64,000 nt of DNA from Saxidomus purpurata. Taxonomy: Eukaryota > Mollusca > Bivalvia > Venerida > Veneridae. Position 1 is the first letter of the stretch. The number at the start of each line of letters is the position of its first letter. The translations under genes and the position numbers were made by a program. Of the stretch, positions 10,174-23,439 are shown piece by piece. The notes under the pieces are model-generated. The model was not told where the DNA came from and ran no database searches. It worked only from the letters and a program-made list of their open reading frames with translations. The stretch spans positions 32,941,987-33,005,986 of the forward strand of contig JAFMSR010000014.1 in assembly GCA_022818135.1 (NCBI GenBank), written 5' to 3'.

Positions 10174-12379
10174 ATAAATATCTTTTCCCGTTAAAAATTC
10201 TTATCAGATTCAGATATGATTGAAGGGCATCACACAGTAAATAATGTACAGAATAAAATCAAGTAATTTGTCTAAAGAACACATAAACCTTGCCGAAATG
10301 ACGGCATCCAGCCAAGCTATCCATATCTTCGAAACCAGCTGTTGTATCGTACTTGGGGTAATATGTTATTTTTATTGCGGAAGCCTAATCAAAACGTCAT
10401 TTCCTCAGCAAGAAATTAGACAACAAAATGAGCGCACACTGTTTTCCTTGATTGATATAGATCTTGAAAATCGATGCTATTATTTGAAACTTCAGCAATT
10501 ATTCCGATATTGGTAAGCCCCATGTAGAAGAATAAATTCCGTTATCTGTTTCGTAATGACTCGTAAACTGCTTCGGTCCTTTGTTAGAGAGTCCGTTTTT
10601 TTACTACTTTCACATCGTTAATTATCACGAATTGGGTCTCCGTCTTCACTGCGACAGTTGAAACTAACACTAATAGGGGTGTTTTTTTTTGTAATTCACA
10701 GAGCTAAATAGAACAAAAAAGACAAAATCTCAAATATATCGGAGATTTTTGCGATAGCTATATTTTTTTGTCTCTATAGATCACGCTGAAAAGGGATTTT
10801 TTCCCATGAAATAGCCGTGGTGTCAAAGTGATAACTTAAACTGATAATGATTGATGACTTCAGGTTAATTCTTACCAATGCTCTATGCATGCATCTTCGG
10901 TCGGTCACCGATCCAGATACTATTTGATATCACAAAAATCCATATATAATCCCAGTGCGAAACCAAAGACATAAAAAGTCACCCACTCATTGACGTTTTC
11001 ATTTGTTTTCAAATTCAGCAACACAAAACTTATTTTATATTTCGTTACATTAAAGGTTTCATTATTTTGTAAGATTAACACATGATCTCATTGAATACTG
11101 TGTCCCCGCTTTCTTTGTGCTATTGTCTATTATTGTGAAATAGATCTAAAAATAATTGATTCAATCGTCGCATTTTCCCCTATATATTTGTTAAGTACTA
11201 ACTGCAAAACGATTTATCATAGCAGCTTATTTTCAAGGACTAACCAACCATTCATATATCTTGACTGTACAAATTGACAAGTTGATATAATATAGCGGAA
11301 AACAAAACAAATCCCTAGACACACAATCAGCTTGTATTCACTTCTAATTGTGTGTATCTGTCACGTGACTAGGCAATATAATCTTAATCCTCATTGTGTG
11401 GACAGTGTTTCCTGACATTCAACATGGCTGACATTGAATTTCCGGTCTGTATCACGGTCTTTGCCTCGTTTCGGATTACTGAAGGCTTTATGGTGACAAC
11501 ATGTCTGGAATATAATACAAAATCTAATTAATATGTATGCAGAAGCAAAATAATGAAGCAGAAAGCATTACCATGATAAAAATGACTGATTGTATTGAAC
11601 TAGAGCACACATATATATATATACTGCTAAAGCAAATATCATCTTACAAGTATACTTTAAAAACAGCACTTATAGTCTTCAGGAATCCCCCAAAGTTCGA
11701 TAAGTTGCTATGTTTAGTATAAAAAAGAACATTTTCTTTCAGATAAAGACTGAGGTCATTTTGAAAGAGTTTCGAACAAATTTATAACTCTTATTATTAC
11801 TTTACTTGATTAACTCAGTTGAGATTTTATATGAAAATTTATGCACCAAACTAAAAGTCAAACAGATTCAGTGAATTAATATCCCCCGAAAAATGAAGCA
11901 AATAACTAAAAAAAGAACAACTGGAAAGTGTATTGGTTAGTGTGTTTCAAAAATGAAAAGCATCTTTAAAATTTTACCACCCTGTCGGGGCCGCATCTTC
12001 TAATGGATACGGTTAAAATCATAAAGAATTTAGATTGTGTAAGTTAAATTAAATCAATACTACTAGTTTCAGACAACAAGAATCCTAAAGTTTCTATATA
12101 GAATAATCTCTGAGGTGTAATTCTTTTTTCTGCATCTCACAGTCATACAGAACTCAGATGATGCAAGTTCAATTCAATCAACAGTATAAGTTTAAAAACG
12201 AAAACAAAAATTCTAACGTTTTTACATAGGATATTTGAAAAAAGCGCTACTGAGACTCAGAAAACATCCATGTTCTAAATTTTCAATTCTCAGAAACTAC
12301 GAAGTTCACTACTTTTGCCAAATAAAACCAAATTTTGACAAGCCTTTCAGACAAAAAAGAAGCGTTTTAAATATCTGGC
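10174..12379. other. Upstream region of the receptor gene; no gene seen
   Basis: This region is 5' of the minus-strand receptor and should hold its promoter or 5' UTR exons. I cannot identify a reliable TATA box, initiator or splice acceptor. Short open frames (10244-10516, 11537-11722) have no recognisable motif. An (AT)n run lies at about 11610-11626. Confidence 0.4.
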
Positions 12380-12672
12380 TCATACCTTACGAGGTAAGGA
12401 CAGGGGGTGTAGGGATGGATATAAGAACGAGTGACCATTCAATTATTTGAGCCAATTACAATTAAAGTTTAAGAAATTGAACTTTAATGTTTTCATGTTG
12501 AATATAGAGGAAACTTACAATCAAAGGGCAATAAAAGTTGGCAATATGATATTGTATACTAAATTTAAGTTTCATGAAATGCTATCCACTGGTTCCTTGG
12601 TTATGGCTCCGGATGGGCGGAATCACAGACGGGCAACCCCAAAACAATACCCCTCCGTCTTTAGCGGGTAAT
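12380..12672. repeat. Decayed tandem-core repeat fragment
   Basis: The right end, 'ggatgggcggaatcacagac' followed by 'ccccaaaacaatacccctcc', looks like the worn GGAC-rich tail and terminal block found in the window's other tandem-core repeats. There is no coding content; a 74-codon frame across it is a by-product of the repeat. The left boundary is uncertain. Confidence 0.35.
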
Positions 12673-13561
12673 AACAAAATAACCGTTTCGTATTACAGTC
12701 ATGTCCTATATCAATCTCACTAGTGCCTAAACTTGAAAATCAAACAATTACATGTTCTGTCATATTTGTTTTAACAGCTACATCGGGTTCAGTTTCCTCA
12801 TTATTTCAGCTGATTTTATTTTGTTTTATTTGCTCTATTTCATGTAAAGGTGCATTTTACTTCAATTCAGATCAATTCAAATTTATAAACAACTTTCTGG
12901 ACTCAGAAGTAGAACACTCTTAAAATGTGAGACAATTTATTTTGTTTAATGAGTTTACGTCATGCACTCAATGTTCTTTGAAACATCAATTTTACTTTCT
13001 ATCGTTTCAATCGAGGAGTAGATACATTTAATGAATTTAAATAGGCTACATTTTCAGACAGAATGGCGTAGATTCAGACAAAATAGAAAAGTTGTCTTAA
13101 AAGAATAAAGATAGATGTCATCCCTTTAATCAAACTTGTCGACTTCGAAACATTTATCTTGTGTTTGTTCCTTAGAGAAATAGGAAGCTACTTTTAATTA
13201 AAAATGTCCTGCACCCCTGGGTATTATTTGATATATTACAACTTCGACTAGAAAACACAATTATATAGATTTCAGATAACATATCCATCAACGTCTTGTG
13301 TATATATATACATTTATATACTGACTTAAATAAATATTGATAGGGCCTGATGAATTGTATGAAACGCGTGGCACAGTTTATTTTGTTAATTAAATCTTTA
13401 TTTTAAAGCCATATGAAGTCATTTAAATTTAATTCATCATATATATTGCCTTTTCCGGCATGTTAAAGGTTTTAAACCTTAAGACTATACATATATAATA
13501 TATGTGGAAGGAAACAGCAAGAGCTCCAAATATGTTGGTGCCCTCGCCCAAACGGACTCGG
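12673..13561. other. No gene seen
   Basis: This is AT-rich DNA with no recognisable gene or well-bounded repeat. A short AT repeat lies near 13490-13505. Confidence 0.5.
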
Positions 13562-13725
13562 CCACCAACCATCCCTCGGGGTTCTGCAGATGTTATAACA
13601 CGAAAAAACGTTCGTTTACTTTATAATCATGTTAGTCGGACAGTTGAAAAATAGCATTTTTATATAGGGTTAACGAACGTTTTTTCGTGTTATAACATCT
13701 GCAGAATCCCGAGGGATGGTTGGTG
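13562..13725. repeat. Hairpin: ~55-bp inverted repeat with ~50-bp loop
   Basis: The left arm, about 13564-13618 (ACCAACCATCCCTCGG to AACGTTCGTTTA), is the reverse complement of the right arm, about 13671-13723 (TAACGAACGTTTTTTCG to GAGGGATGGTTGGT), with only a few differences. The loop, 13619-13670, is AT-rich. It lies directly before a tandem-core element and may be part of it or a separate foldback insertion. Confidence 0.8.
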
Positions 13726-14972
13726 TCGTCGCCCTAACCAACAAAGTCGGAGGGGTTGTGCAAACACGAAACTAGAATTGTGTCCAAAGGACACCGATGC
13801 CCCCACTGTGCAGATGTGCTCATAAACAAGAGCAAGCATATCTGTATGTAAGATTTTATGTATGTAAGTTTTTATGTGGAACTTTTTCATTCCACTGTTT
13901 CATTTCTGTACATATACCTAAAATGATCTACAGGTAACCTTATGTACATGTTAAATTAAATTACAAATGTAAAATTTATATGTTCATTATTTATATGGTA
14001 TATAGTGAAAAAATAACAAAGGGCCATAATTCTGTTAAATTTGGTCGCAACAAATTTATATGGTATATAGTGAAAAAATAAAAAGGGCCATAATTCTGTT
14101 AATTTGGTCGCAACAAAAATTTCTTCCTTTACTACCATCTACACTTAAAGCTGTTCATCCCTGGAAGTTTAAGCAAAATCTGCCATCCGGTTTAAGAGGA
14201 GTTGCGTTCACAATATTTCTATATGGTATATAGTGAAAAACTTAACAAAGGGCCATATTCTGTTAAATTTGGTCGCAACAAAAATTCCTTCCTTTTACTA
14301 CCATCTACACATTAAGGTTGTTCATCCCTGGAAGTTTAAGCAAAATCTGCCAACCAGTTTAAGAGGAGTTGCGTTCACAAAATTTCTATATGGTATATAG
14401 TGAAAAAATCAACAAAGGGCCTACTTTTGTATTCTGTTAAATTTGGCCGCAGCAAATTCCTTCCTTTACGCCACACACATTAAGGTTGTTCATCCCTGGA
14501 AGTTTAAGCAAAAAAATCTGCCATCCGGTTTAAGAGGAGTTGCGTTCACAAAATTTCTACATAGTATATAGTGAAAAAATCAACAAAGGGCCTAATTCTG
14601 TTAAATTTGGTCGCGCAAAAATTCCTTTTCTTTACACCATCTACACTTAAGGTTGTTCATCCCTGGAAGTTTAAGCAAAATCTGCCATCCGGTTTAAGAG
14701 GAGTTGCGTTCACAAGATATATAGTGAAAAAATCACAAAGGGCCATAATTCTGTTAATTTGGTCGCCGCGAAAATTCCTTCCTTTACTACCATCTCACAT
14801 TAAGGTTGTTCATCCCTGGAAGTTTAAGCAAAATCTGCCATCCGGTTTAAGAGGAGTTGCGTTCACAAGATTTCGGGACGTACGGACGGACTGACGGACT
14901 GACGGACTCACGGACGGACGGACGGACGGACAAGTGCAACGCTATATGCACCCCACTTTGTGGGGGGCATAA
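13726..14972. mobile_element. Tandem-core element with GGAC tail (pearl-like)
   Basis: A leading block with GGACACCGATGCCCCCACTG (about 13790) is followed by a core of about six units of 157-171 bp. They start at 'tatggtatatagtgaaaaa' near 13992, 14058, 14219, 14388, 14559 and 14717; the first unit is cut short. Each full unit holds 'gttcatccctggaagttt' and 'gaggagttgcgttcacaa'. The core ends in a GGAC-rich microsatellite (about 14876-14932) and a small hairpin CCCCACTTTGTGGGG, then GGGGGCAT. ATGCCCCC at the start and GGGGGCAT at the end form a short inverted terminal motif. Open frames inside are repeat artefacts. Confidence 0.75.
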
Positions 14973-16111
14973 AAACGTAAGTAAACGCTATCCTAGCACA
15001 AAAAAGTACAAAAAATACAAACGAAACGCTTTTACTGTTACTACGCTCAACAATGCGCGGGACAACGTCGGTGTTGTTTACGTCATAGTTCTGACGTTAC
15101 TAGTGTTTAAAGACCTGCACAAAAATCGCCGTGCTTCATGAAAAGCTTCGAGGACTGGTCCATTATTTATAGCCTCGCCACCAGGCTAGATGATAGTATG
15201 TTTTCATTATTCAAGCAGCATATTTTCTGGCCATATCTACTGACAGGGCTTGACTCTACTTTTGACAAAGGGTTTTGACATTATTTACAATGGCACTGTA
15301 ATGCGCATAATTGAAAATGGGTTATAACAGCTCGTGAATCTCGTTAACACGCATTTTTTCTCCTGTTCAAACACCAAAATGGGCAATAACAGCACATATT
15401 ATGCTAGAATAAAAATTGTTAGCGTAACGCATTCAGTTTACTCGAAATTTATGGTAGATAACTTCGCAGTTCACTCGATACGCTTCAACTATCTAAGATG
15501 TATAGTCTCGAAACTGTTATCCCAATGGATGTAATTACATGTACATGTAGTTCCTATTATGAAGTATTAAAATGAAACCGAGTAGCTTCAAAAAACATGT
15601 AAATGTACAATTATTTGTTTATTTTCGCATTTGTACCGGCTGAAAAAGAAATAGTTCCTTCGGAACTACATGTACAAGCAATTTCAGAATGTAGTATCAA
15701 AAATTAAATAACGAAATTACATACGCATTATTATCCATGTTTCCGCGAACACAACCAGATATTTGCGCGCCATTCGCTGACACGTATTGTAACTTACTTA
15801 ACGCCTATGTCCAACTTGTCTGACCAAGTGTTTTGTTTCATTTCTCATGACCCATATGTTGAAATCAATTATAGACAGTTTAACTGACAACAGATGTCCG
15901 GTCTGTCGATCAAGCAAGATCCTATTATCTGCTTTTTCTTATATAACTTGTGTAATTTTACACCGGCTAATTAATTGTCGGATGTTTGATTGATTAACTG
16001 AAAATTCTTCCGGCGCTCTTTTTGAAATGGAAACAGGTATATACAGATATTCCGTATAATTTTAGAATGCCTTTACCGATGAAACTGCATCTCGTATGAA
16101 ACTAGTGTTTA
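14973..16111. other. No gene seen; small inverted repeat at 15541-15676
   Basis: GTACATGTAGTTCC at 15541 is faced by GGAACTACATGTAC at 15662, bounding about 136 bp. It may be a very small foldback element. Otherwise this is AT-rich DNA without a recognisable gene. Confidence 0.4.
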
Positions 16112-16405
16112 ATCAAAGCAGGTTCACTCCTTATATCTAGCAGATTATATTGTCCAAACATAAGTACTGTGTTCATTGAATATAACGTGACCTTCTGTAG
16201 TAAATCGATATACATGCACTAATTGTACAGCATCTTTAAATAAAATTTATTTTATTGAATGTTTAACGGTACTGCAAACAATTTTTAAAATTCTGATGAT
16301 TTTACCGATGATGACTAGAATGTATAGCTTTTAACTTTAAATATTATATTATTCATGCTTTGAAGTAATTTAATTTGACACCAGTTTTAAGGAGTATCCC
16401 TTTCA
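16112..16405. mobile_element. TTAA miniature element, reversed decayed copy
   Basis: In reverse orientation to the 3010-3310 copy, the sequence runs from 'cactccttatatctagcaga' (16126) to 'gacaccagttttaaggagta' (16378-16397), then CCCTTTC. Both sub-terminal blocks of the family are present. The outer TTAA is kept at the left (16109-16112) but lost at the right. Confidence 0.55.
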
Positions 16406-18775
16406 GGAATGTAATGGGAAATCTACAGCTGGGTAGATTTGTCTCTGCAGCCGCGGTAACATTACCTTACTCACAGAACTCAACTTGCGCAGGTTTCAAG
16501 TAATGGTGTACGTAATGAGCAGGTCAACAGTGGTTTCCTTGAACAAATCTGAGGTAGGTTCGTGACAAACTGTCATTTTCTCCTCCAGAGCTTATGTTTA
16601 ATCTAAACCTTCATCTATTTTGTTTCAAAACTCCTAACTGGGACTAAAGATTTAAAACGTATCTTATCATATCATATCTTATCTTATCTCACTAAAGACA
16701 AGGTTAAATTAAATTCCATATACTAGAAGACCTGGCGATAACTTGGCAAAAAGAGCAGGGTGTTTACACAGGAAGTTGTGAGCGTTTTGCTGTATCTCAC
16801 GGCCATCTGAAACAAAGAATCCTACTTTTAGCTGAATCGTAACCGGCTTCAATATTTCCCAGTAATTCGTGTAAAGTATTGATAAAAAAGCGAAGCAATT
16901 CTTCTCTGGAAGACTTGTGCCCTCTTTAATGTAGCGTAAAACATTCAATAAGCCCTTAACCTCCGTAAAGCTATCCATTCGTCATACTGTGGGCAAATTG
17001 TATTTGCTCTATACACAATTTCATGAAATTGGGTAAATTGAATTTCCCCGGCTTATTGAAGGAGTGGGGGAAGTTTTGCGCATTGCAGAGAGGAATCAAC
17101 AATCTACAAGATGTTTCATTGGATACAACTGAAATAAAAGTCGAGATGAGATACCGACTGTAATAAGGGTTTTATTCTTTCTGTAAATCGTTTCAGACGG
17201 AATTAGACGTCTTTCATAATGTCTGAAACTTCTTCCCTATAAAAGCCCAACAGAATTTAGAGAAAAATAACGAAAAGAAAGACTTTCATAATTCTAAAAT
17301 CCCAGTATTATACATTAACTATATTATAACCTTTCTTTTCAAATTATTTCTAACAGAATAACAAAAACTGATTACATTTGATCGCATGAGAGATTGTCAT
17401 GTAAAACTTTTGTTTTATTGTTGATACACGGATTTGCGCCAACGTTTTCTTTATTACTTTTATAAATACATGTATCCATGGTGACGCTGCTTTTTTCTAC
17501 ATTTAGATTGCTAATAAAGAATGTAATGAGAGACACACGTGATTAATCTTGACACTTTACTTGAACGTGTCTTTCTTGTAAGCTTATTAACAAAATATTC
17601 ACGAAGAGACATTTTCCATGGTGTTCAAATAGTTAAAAAAGTATTCCGTGCTTAGACTATTTGCTTATGACTAAGGACAAACAGGTTGCTTTAGATTCCT
17701 AGATTGGTGTATTTCTTGTATTCTTACATAATAATGGTTGACTTTTGGACATAAACCATTCGGCGTGTCAGTTGTTGTAGTTCCTACCTGTTTGAGTTCT
17801 ACCTTACGAATGTCGCATGTGAGATCATATTTTGTTTGTCTAGGGTGATATATGTTTTATTCTCTAATGTCGGGTTCTTTGTAACTTAAAGCTTCAGTAC
17901 GTCTAGTTGTATTTCTTTTAGCTTTGGTTAACATATGTCCAGAATGTGTCTTGTATCGGGTTGTTTGTTTGTCTAAGTTGGTATCAGTCTGTTCTGTCTT
18001 GTGTTTGATTATTTGTGTTTGTACTTATCACAATATAATATGTGACCGATTCCCTGTGTTTGTACAATATATCTCGTACATGTATGTGCTTTTTGACTTT
18101 ATCGTTGAAATCAGTTTAAGATTTACTCGTGTCTCGTTAACTTACTTTAATGGTCAATATTTCTGTCGTAAGCTGTTCAATTAAGGAAGCTTTCACATAT
18201 CTAATTCACCAGTCTTTTTAGTTGAATAATGCTTCTCCAGAAACTAATTCCCAAGGTATACTTACGGTTACATGTGTTTTATGTGTTAGTTTACATATAA
18301 CAACAAATTAATTCCCAAGGTACACTCAAATACATTTTGTTTACGTGTTTGTTTACATAATATAACAAAAAGGCTAGTCTTTCAAGAAATGGTACATCCA
18401 TTAAGATGAAAATTAATATCACAGCAACCACACCAAAATCAAACAAAGTTTGTAGCTCTGCTTTATATCAGCAACAGACTGAAATAATATGATTATAAAA
18501 GCACAAACGTCTTTTAGTCATCCCTTAAGTATAAGCAATTATTGTAATGTAACAAAAACAATTTCCAAGAAAATATCAATAGCTAAGCTGTTGTAAAATG
18601 TACTAATGTAATTACCGACCACATTTAATGCTGTTTTATTATGAGGAAAATTGAATGTGGGGCATATTGACCGTCTTTCGCAAAAAAATCTATCACAATA
18701 AAGTCCTGCACTATTAAAAAGGAAAGAAATAATTTTTAACTCTTGTATTTCAGCGTCTCCTTACTAAACACTAAA
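16406..18775. other. No confident gene; one protein-like open frame
   Basis: An 89-codon minus-strand frame (16709-16978) begins MDSFTEVKGLLNVLRYI and has a fairly protein-like composition. I do not recognise it, and it has no signal peptide, membrane segment or known motif. It could be a lone exon, a fragment of a decayed gene or chance. The remainder is AT-rich, with a TATCT-type simple repeat at about 16660-16690. Confidence 0.3.
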
Positions 18776-19380
18776 TTATAGGAATAACTGTTTTGTAATT
18801 TTGATATTTGCGACTGTATATACGGTTTTTAATGGTCGCAAATATTTTTAACGGCGACGGCGTTAGCCGGAGCTGTTAAAACTTTTTGTCCCCCAAAAAA
18901 CCCTATAAAGGTCGCAAACGTCAAAATCACTATAGGAATAACTGTTTTGTAATTTTGATATTTGCGACTGTATATACGGTTTTTAATGGTCGCAAATATT
19001 TTTAACGGCGACGGCGTTAGCCGGAGCTGTTAAAACTGTTTGCTACCATTAAAACCGTATATACGGTCGCAAATGTCAAAATCACTAAATAGTTATCCCT
19101 TTTCTAACGCATAATGTGTCTAAATGCGATAATTAAAACGCCGTTCGAATTTTGCGACTATATACGTTATTCAATAGTCGCAAATTTAAACGACGTCACC
19201 AATCAGAAACGACGTTGCATCGGAACTGCGTTAGAATAAATAGTTATCCCTTTTCTAACGCACAATGCGATAAATAAAATGCAGTTTGAATTTTGCGGCT
19301 ATATATACGTTATTTAATAGTCGCAAATTTAAACGACGTTACCAATCAGAATCGACGTTACATCGGTACTGCGTTAGTAA
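18776..19380. repeat. Two pairs of foldback repeats with ~153-bp period
   Basis: Two copies of a 154-bp unit start at 18777 and 18931 (TATAGGAATAACTGTTTTG). Two copies of a related unit of about 152 bp start at 19086 and 19238 (AAATAGTTATCCCTTTTC). Each unit folds back on itself: TTTGCGACTGTATATACGG faces CCGTATATACGGTCGCAAA, and TTTGCGACTATATACGTTA faces AATAGTCGCAAA. TCTAACGCA opens and TGCGTTAG closes the second pair. This resembles tandemly amplified miniature inverted-repeat elements. There is no coding content. Confidence 0.8.
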
Positions 19381-22300
19381 AAATCATTGAATCGTGTTGA
19401 AATTAACAACTGGAATATTATATGATACTGACTGCAGTGCGTCCATCTATAGAGTGCAATCATGCAAATATATCACTCTCAATTATCATTCCTCTGGAAA
19501 TTTGGTCACTTACGCTTACAAAGACGGCCTTGCCTTTTTCCATCTATTTTCTGGATTTTGAAGCTACAGCAATGAAATTTGGATAATGTGTACTGTTTTG
19601 CAAACATATTTTGATATTCAACCAGGATTAGTAATACTGATACTATGTCCTATTGTTATTAAGCTACATGCAGGAAATTTGTACCATATTCACAATCTTA
19701 TAAACATGTTTCAATGCTCTTTTTGTGTACCATTTTGATTTTTTTGTTTGTACTAATAGACCATAGTTATGCTTCGTTTTACAAACATCTAAAAAAAAAG
19801 CTAAGTAAACGTGCTAATGAAAACATTTACATTCAACTATTATTTGGCTAAATTCTTAATAACAATCCTACTATGGAAATAAAACTAGTTACATTCTAGA
19901 CCTTTGTTCAAATATTACTCATAAACAAGGAGGCCGTTGTCAATAACAGAAGTTAGTTTCGTTTGGATCACTGAGTCGGCAAAAGCACAAGAGCGTGCAA
20001 TGAAAAATGTCTCAGAACTGTAACGCCTCAGAGATATATTTCTATGTACATGTATGCAGAAATGTAACAAATATATTAATAGCTTTACTCGCCTGTCGGG
20101 GTGTTATTTGTCTGTCAGGGACGGTGTGAATGAGAGAGTTTCGTAGAGGGTTGTTCTTCTACATTGTTTCCAAAATTTAGGTACCGGTACTGTATATTTG
20201 ATAGAATAATTGTCGGTTGATCTGACGTGCTTTAGAACTTAAACCGTTTATCTTAGAAAAATACAATAAAACCGACAAACAGAGAAATCAATTTGAAAGT
20301 GAATGAAATATTACACACATATTCCCGCAAATTAAAAACATTTAAACGTGTTCACACTACAGAAAGTTTCAGTATGAAGTTCAATTTTCTGTCCGCTCAT
20401 TACGCCAGCGTGTTTTGTGAAACATAGAGAACTAGCATCTTTATATTCTTTTATTTTCATAACCGTAAAGAAACTTTTATTTTAACCTTTCATCCTTCCA
20501 ACAGGAACTGTCTGCAATTATACCTCTTGATTGAATAGTTAATCTTGTGTTAAAAGTTCTTACATATTGCATTAAATACCGTTGATTTACTCAATGACGT
20601 ATGGAAACCAGATAATAAAAAATTCAATGGGCATGAAAAGAGCAACAAAACTATAAATCCCTTGTCTTAGTGTTTATATTTTACAGGAGCCTTTTAACCA
20701 TCCGTCCCATCACATATCTATCTCGTGGTCAAAAACAAATTAACTCACTACCATGTAATTGGTGAAACAATTAAACGCAGTATCGAGAACGCACAGAAGC
20801 ATAAAACACGCATTGAAAGTAAATTGGAAGCTTTGCTTTTACCTATACATAGTCTGATAGGGGGTTTAAGGTTGTATCTTTTATATATATTTAGTACAAA
20901 ATGGTTTTACATTGTCTCCTATAATTACAATCCGGAAAATTACACATATACAAATGCATTTTTAAGTCCTAAACTAAAGATGATTAGATTGTGCATAAAT
21001 TGTATGTGCTGTCACACTGGCAGAAATGATATTTACCAGCAGCCTGAGTTCAGTACGAGCCTAAGTATAATAGTTTTGTATGAATAATATTTTCTCGCTT
21101 GTAACTAGCCAGAGAAATCACATTCATTTTATACTCAAGTCAAACAGAACCAAGAAAGACAAAAACAACAACACAAAACAGAGTTATCAGTTACAATAAA
21201 GACAGAAGTTTCTTTCAGACAATCACTGTTGCTTAGCTAAAAGTCATGATGCACATAAAATTTATCTGATTGAAAAAACATGTCCAAAACATTTATCTGC
21301 ATATGAATTGTTTTATTCATTTTGCTATTTATATGTGTATATCTATATACAAAGAGTTTAAAGCGGTTTCAATACTTCCTTTCTTCACTGTTTCTGGCTT
21401 TTCTCTAGCAAGTACAATTATAATATTAGCTGATTGCATTGAAAGGCGCTTTCTGTGTGCGTTTTGTTTTGTATTTGGTGAGAGACTGTGACCTTACAGT
21501 CCGTTAATCACCGAATTAATCATCATCAACTTCACACAGTGATTCATGCTGCAGTTTAAATGCCAATTTCTTCTCTTAAAAACCAGCCCTAATCTAAGAA
21601 TAGACATAATGATGGATGCTATCTACTAATGCATTGTGGAAGAAATTCGGAGTCTAGACACCATTTCATAGTAAAAGAATTATACCATTCTTACATCATA
21701 AGATTACAAAGGGCAAATTTGTCTATCTAAAAGTCATATAATACAGATTATTCGAAGTGCCTAATCACCTACTGTGACGGTGAACCATTAACAACCATTA
21801 ACAAATTGCTAAAATAACAAGTTTTTGTGTGATTTACAACCTGTCAATTGAGTTTAAGATTTCGTTCTCTTTTCACGTCTGTTTCGGAATAATTACAGAA
21901 CATTACGAAACGGGACACATACCATAGTCAGTTAGCATTTTATAATACTAATAATGTAATGCCGTTTGAACTGTCATGGTGGAGGGGGATAACAGTTCAG
22001 AACTTTTGTCCCATTCAAGTTCTTCGTTTCGTAGGGAACGAAAAATGACCTGAATATCTTAAACAAGTTTCTTTACTGTTCTTCATGTAACTTGATGCAT
22101 TAAACTTTACTCTCGGAGACTTTTTTTTTGAAAGCATAACAATTGCAACAACTCCCACCATAAAACCATAAAGGCAATGAATGTGTTCCTATACATTAAA
22201 TAAGACTTGGAAGAATAATAAAAGGAACAAGAAATTAATGTTTCGTACTAACAAATTATATTTTGAGAAAAATTAACAGTTAGTCAAAATAAGCAATATC

Positions 22301-22714
22301 TTTGAATTTCTTTTCCAAGAAACAATAGTATTTTACTGGATTGGCACTTCAAAGCTAGCAATTAAATTTGAACTACTTACTACAAAAGCTGTCGTAAATT
22401 TACTAAAATCCGTTTTTTGATTGGTGAATTATATAAAATTAGTATTGTCTTAATGTGCGTAGCGCCTTTAAACACAATAGTGCTGATGGCTTAATAACTT
22501 TCTATGACGTAAACCCACTATGACATTCCGTCAAATCTAAATAGTAAGTTGGACTTTTCCAATACAAAATTGCTTCAGCTGTCATAACCTTATATCAGAC
22601 ACAGAGAGAGAGAGTCTCTGAATCTGTCCAGTCCAGAACGCGGTCTTTATGATATAACTAACTTGTGTTTGAACATTTGAAATATAGATTAGTGACCATA
22701 AACGATTTAATTAA
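19381..22714. other. No gene seen
   Basis: This is AT-rich DNA. The longest frame, 20725-21087 (plus), would need a GTG start and has no recognisable motif, so I do not call it. A short (GA)n run lies at about 22602-22613. No RNA gene is seen. Confidence 0.45.
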
Positions 22715-23439
22715 TTGAGACAGGAATTCTAAGACATAATGCTTTGTCTAGCTACATTAAGGTTTCGTGTTACAACCGTTCTATTACATGAGACAACTGC
22801 GACAGATACGTGATGTAAAATATTTACTTAACTCACGCAAGACTCAAACATATTGTAATTCTAAATGTCATCAAATTACTTTAAATGTATGTGAAGTATA
22901 CATTTTGCATCAGTAATGCGCAGAACTGGAAATAAATGTGCCAATTTTTCCTGAAATACATCATAAACACTGTATCAAGTAATTGCAAAAAGCTATTGAC
23001 AAAGAGCTTTCAGTTTTTATGTTCAGTTGCTTCTGAAGACATCAAATATACGTTAGATTTACACTGTATGAATTAACTGTTTATGTACTTGATAAAACTG
23101 TAGGGGAAAACATTTTAAATATATCTTCTAAGTTCTTTATCCGAGATGAAAGTACATTGTGTTTAAAGTTACATAAAAAGTTTGTTACTATTCAAAATGA
23201 CAGTAAAAATGCGATAGACATACAAATGTATCTCACAGACTTTTACTCCTTTAGAACATAAGCTATACCAAAAATAAGGCCAACATATATTAGTTACTCT
23301 TATGGAATACAGACGGGCCAAGAAACTCCTATATTGCTTGGCTATTATGTACGGTGAACATTGTTACATAATATGTATCCAAGCGGTTGATCTTGCAATA
23401 ATTGAGAATAAGATTTTAAAAACTATTCCTATATAAGTC

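Noticed and set aside
14571..15141. Plus-strand frames of 107 and 94 codons
   Set aside because: They consist of tandem-core repeat units and the GGAC run (translated as RTDG repeats), so they are repeat artefacts.
20725..21087. 120-codon plus-strand frame
   Set aside because: It needs a GTG start, shows no recognisable domain, and lies in AT-rich DNA with no splice context that I could support.
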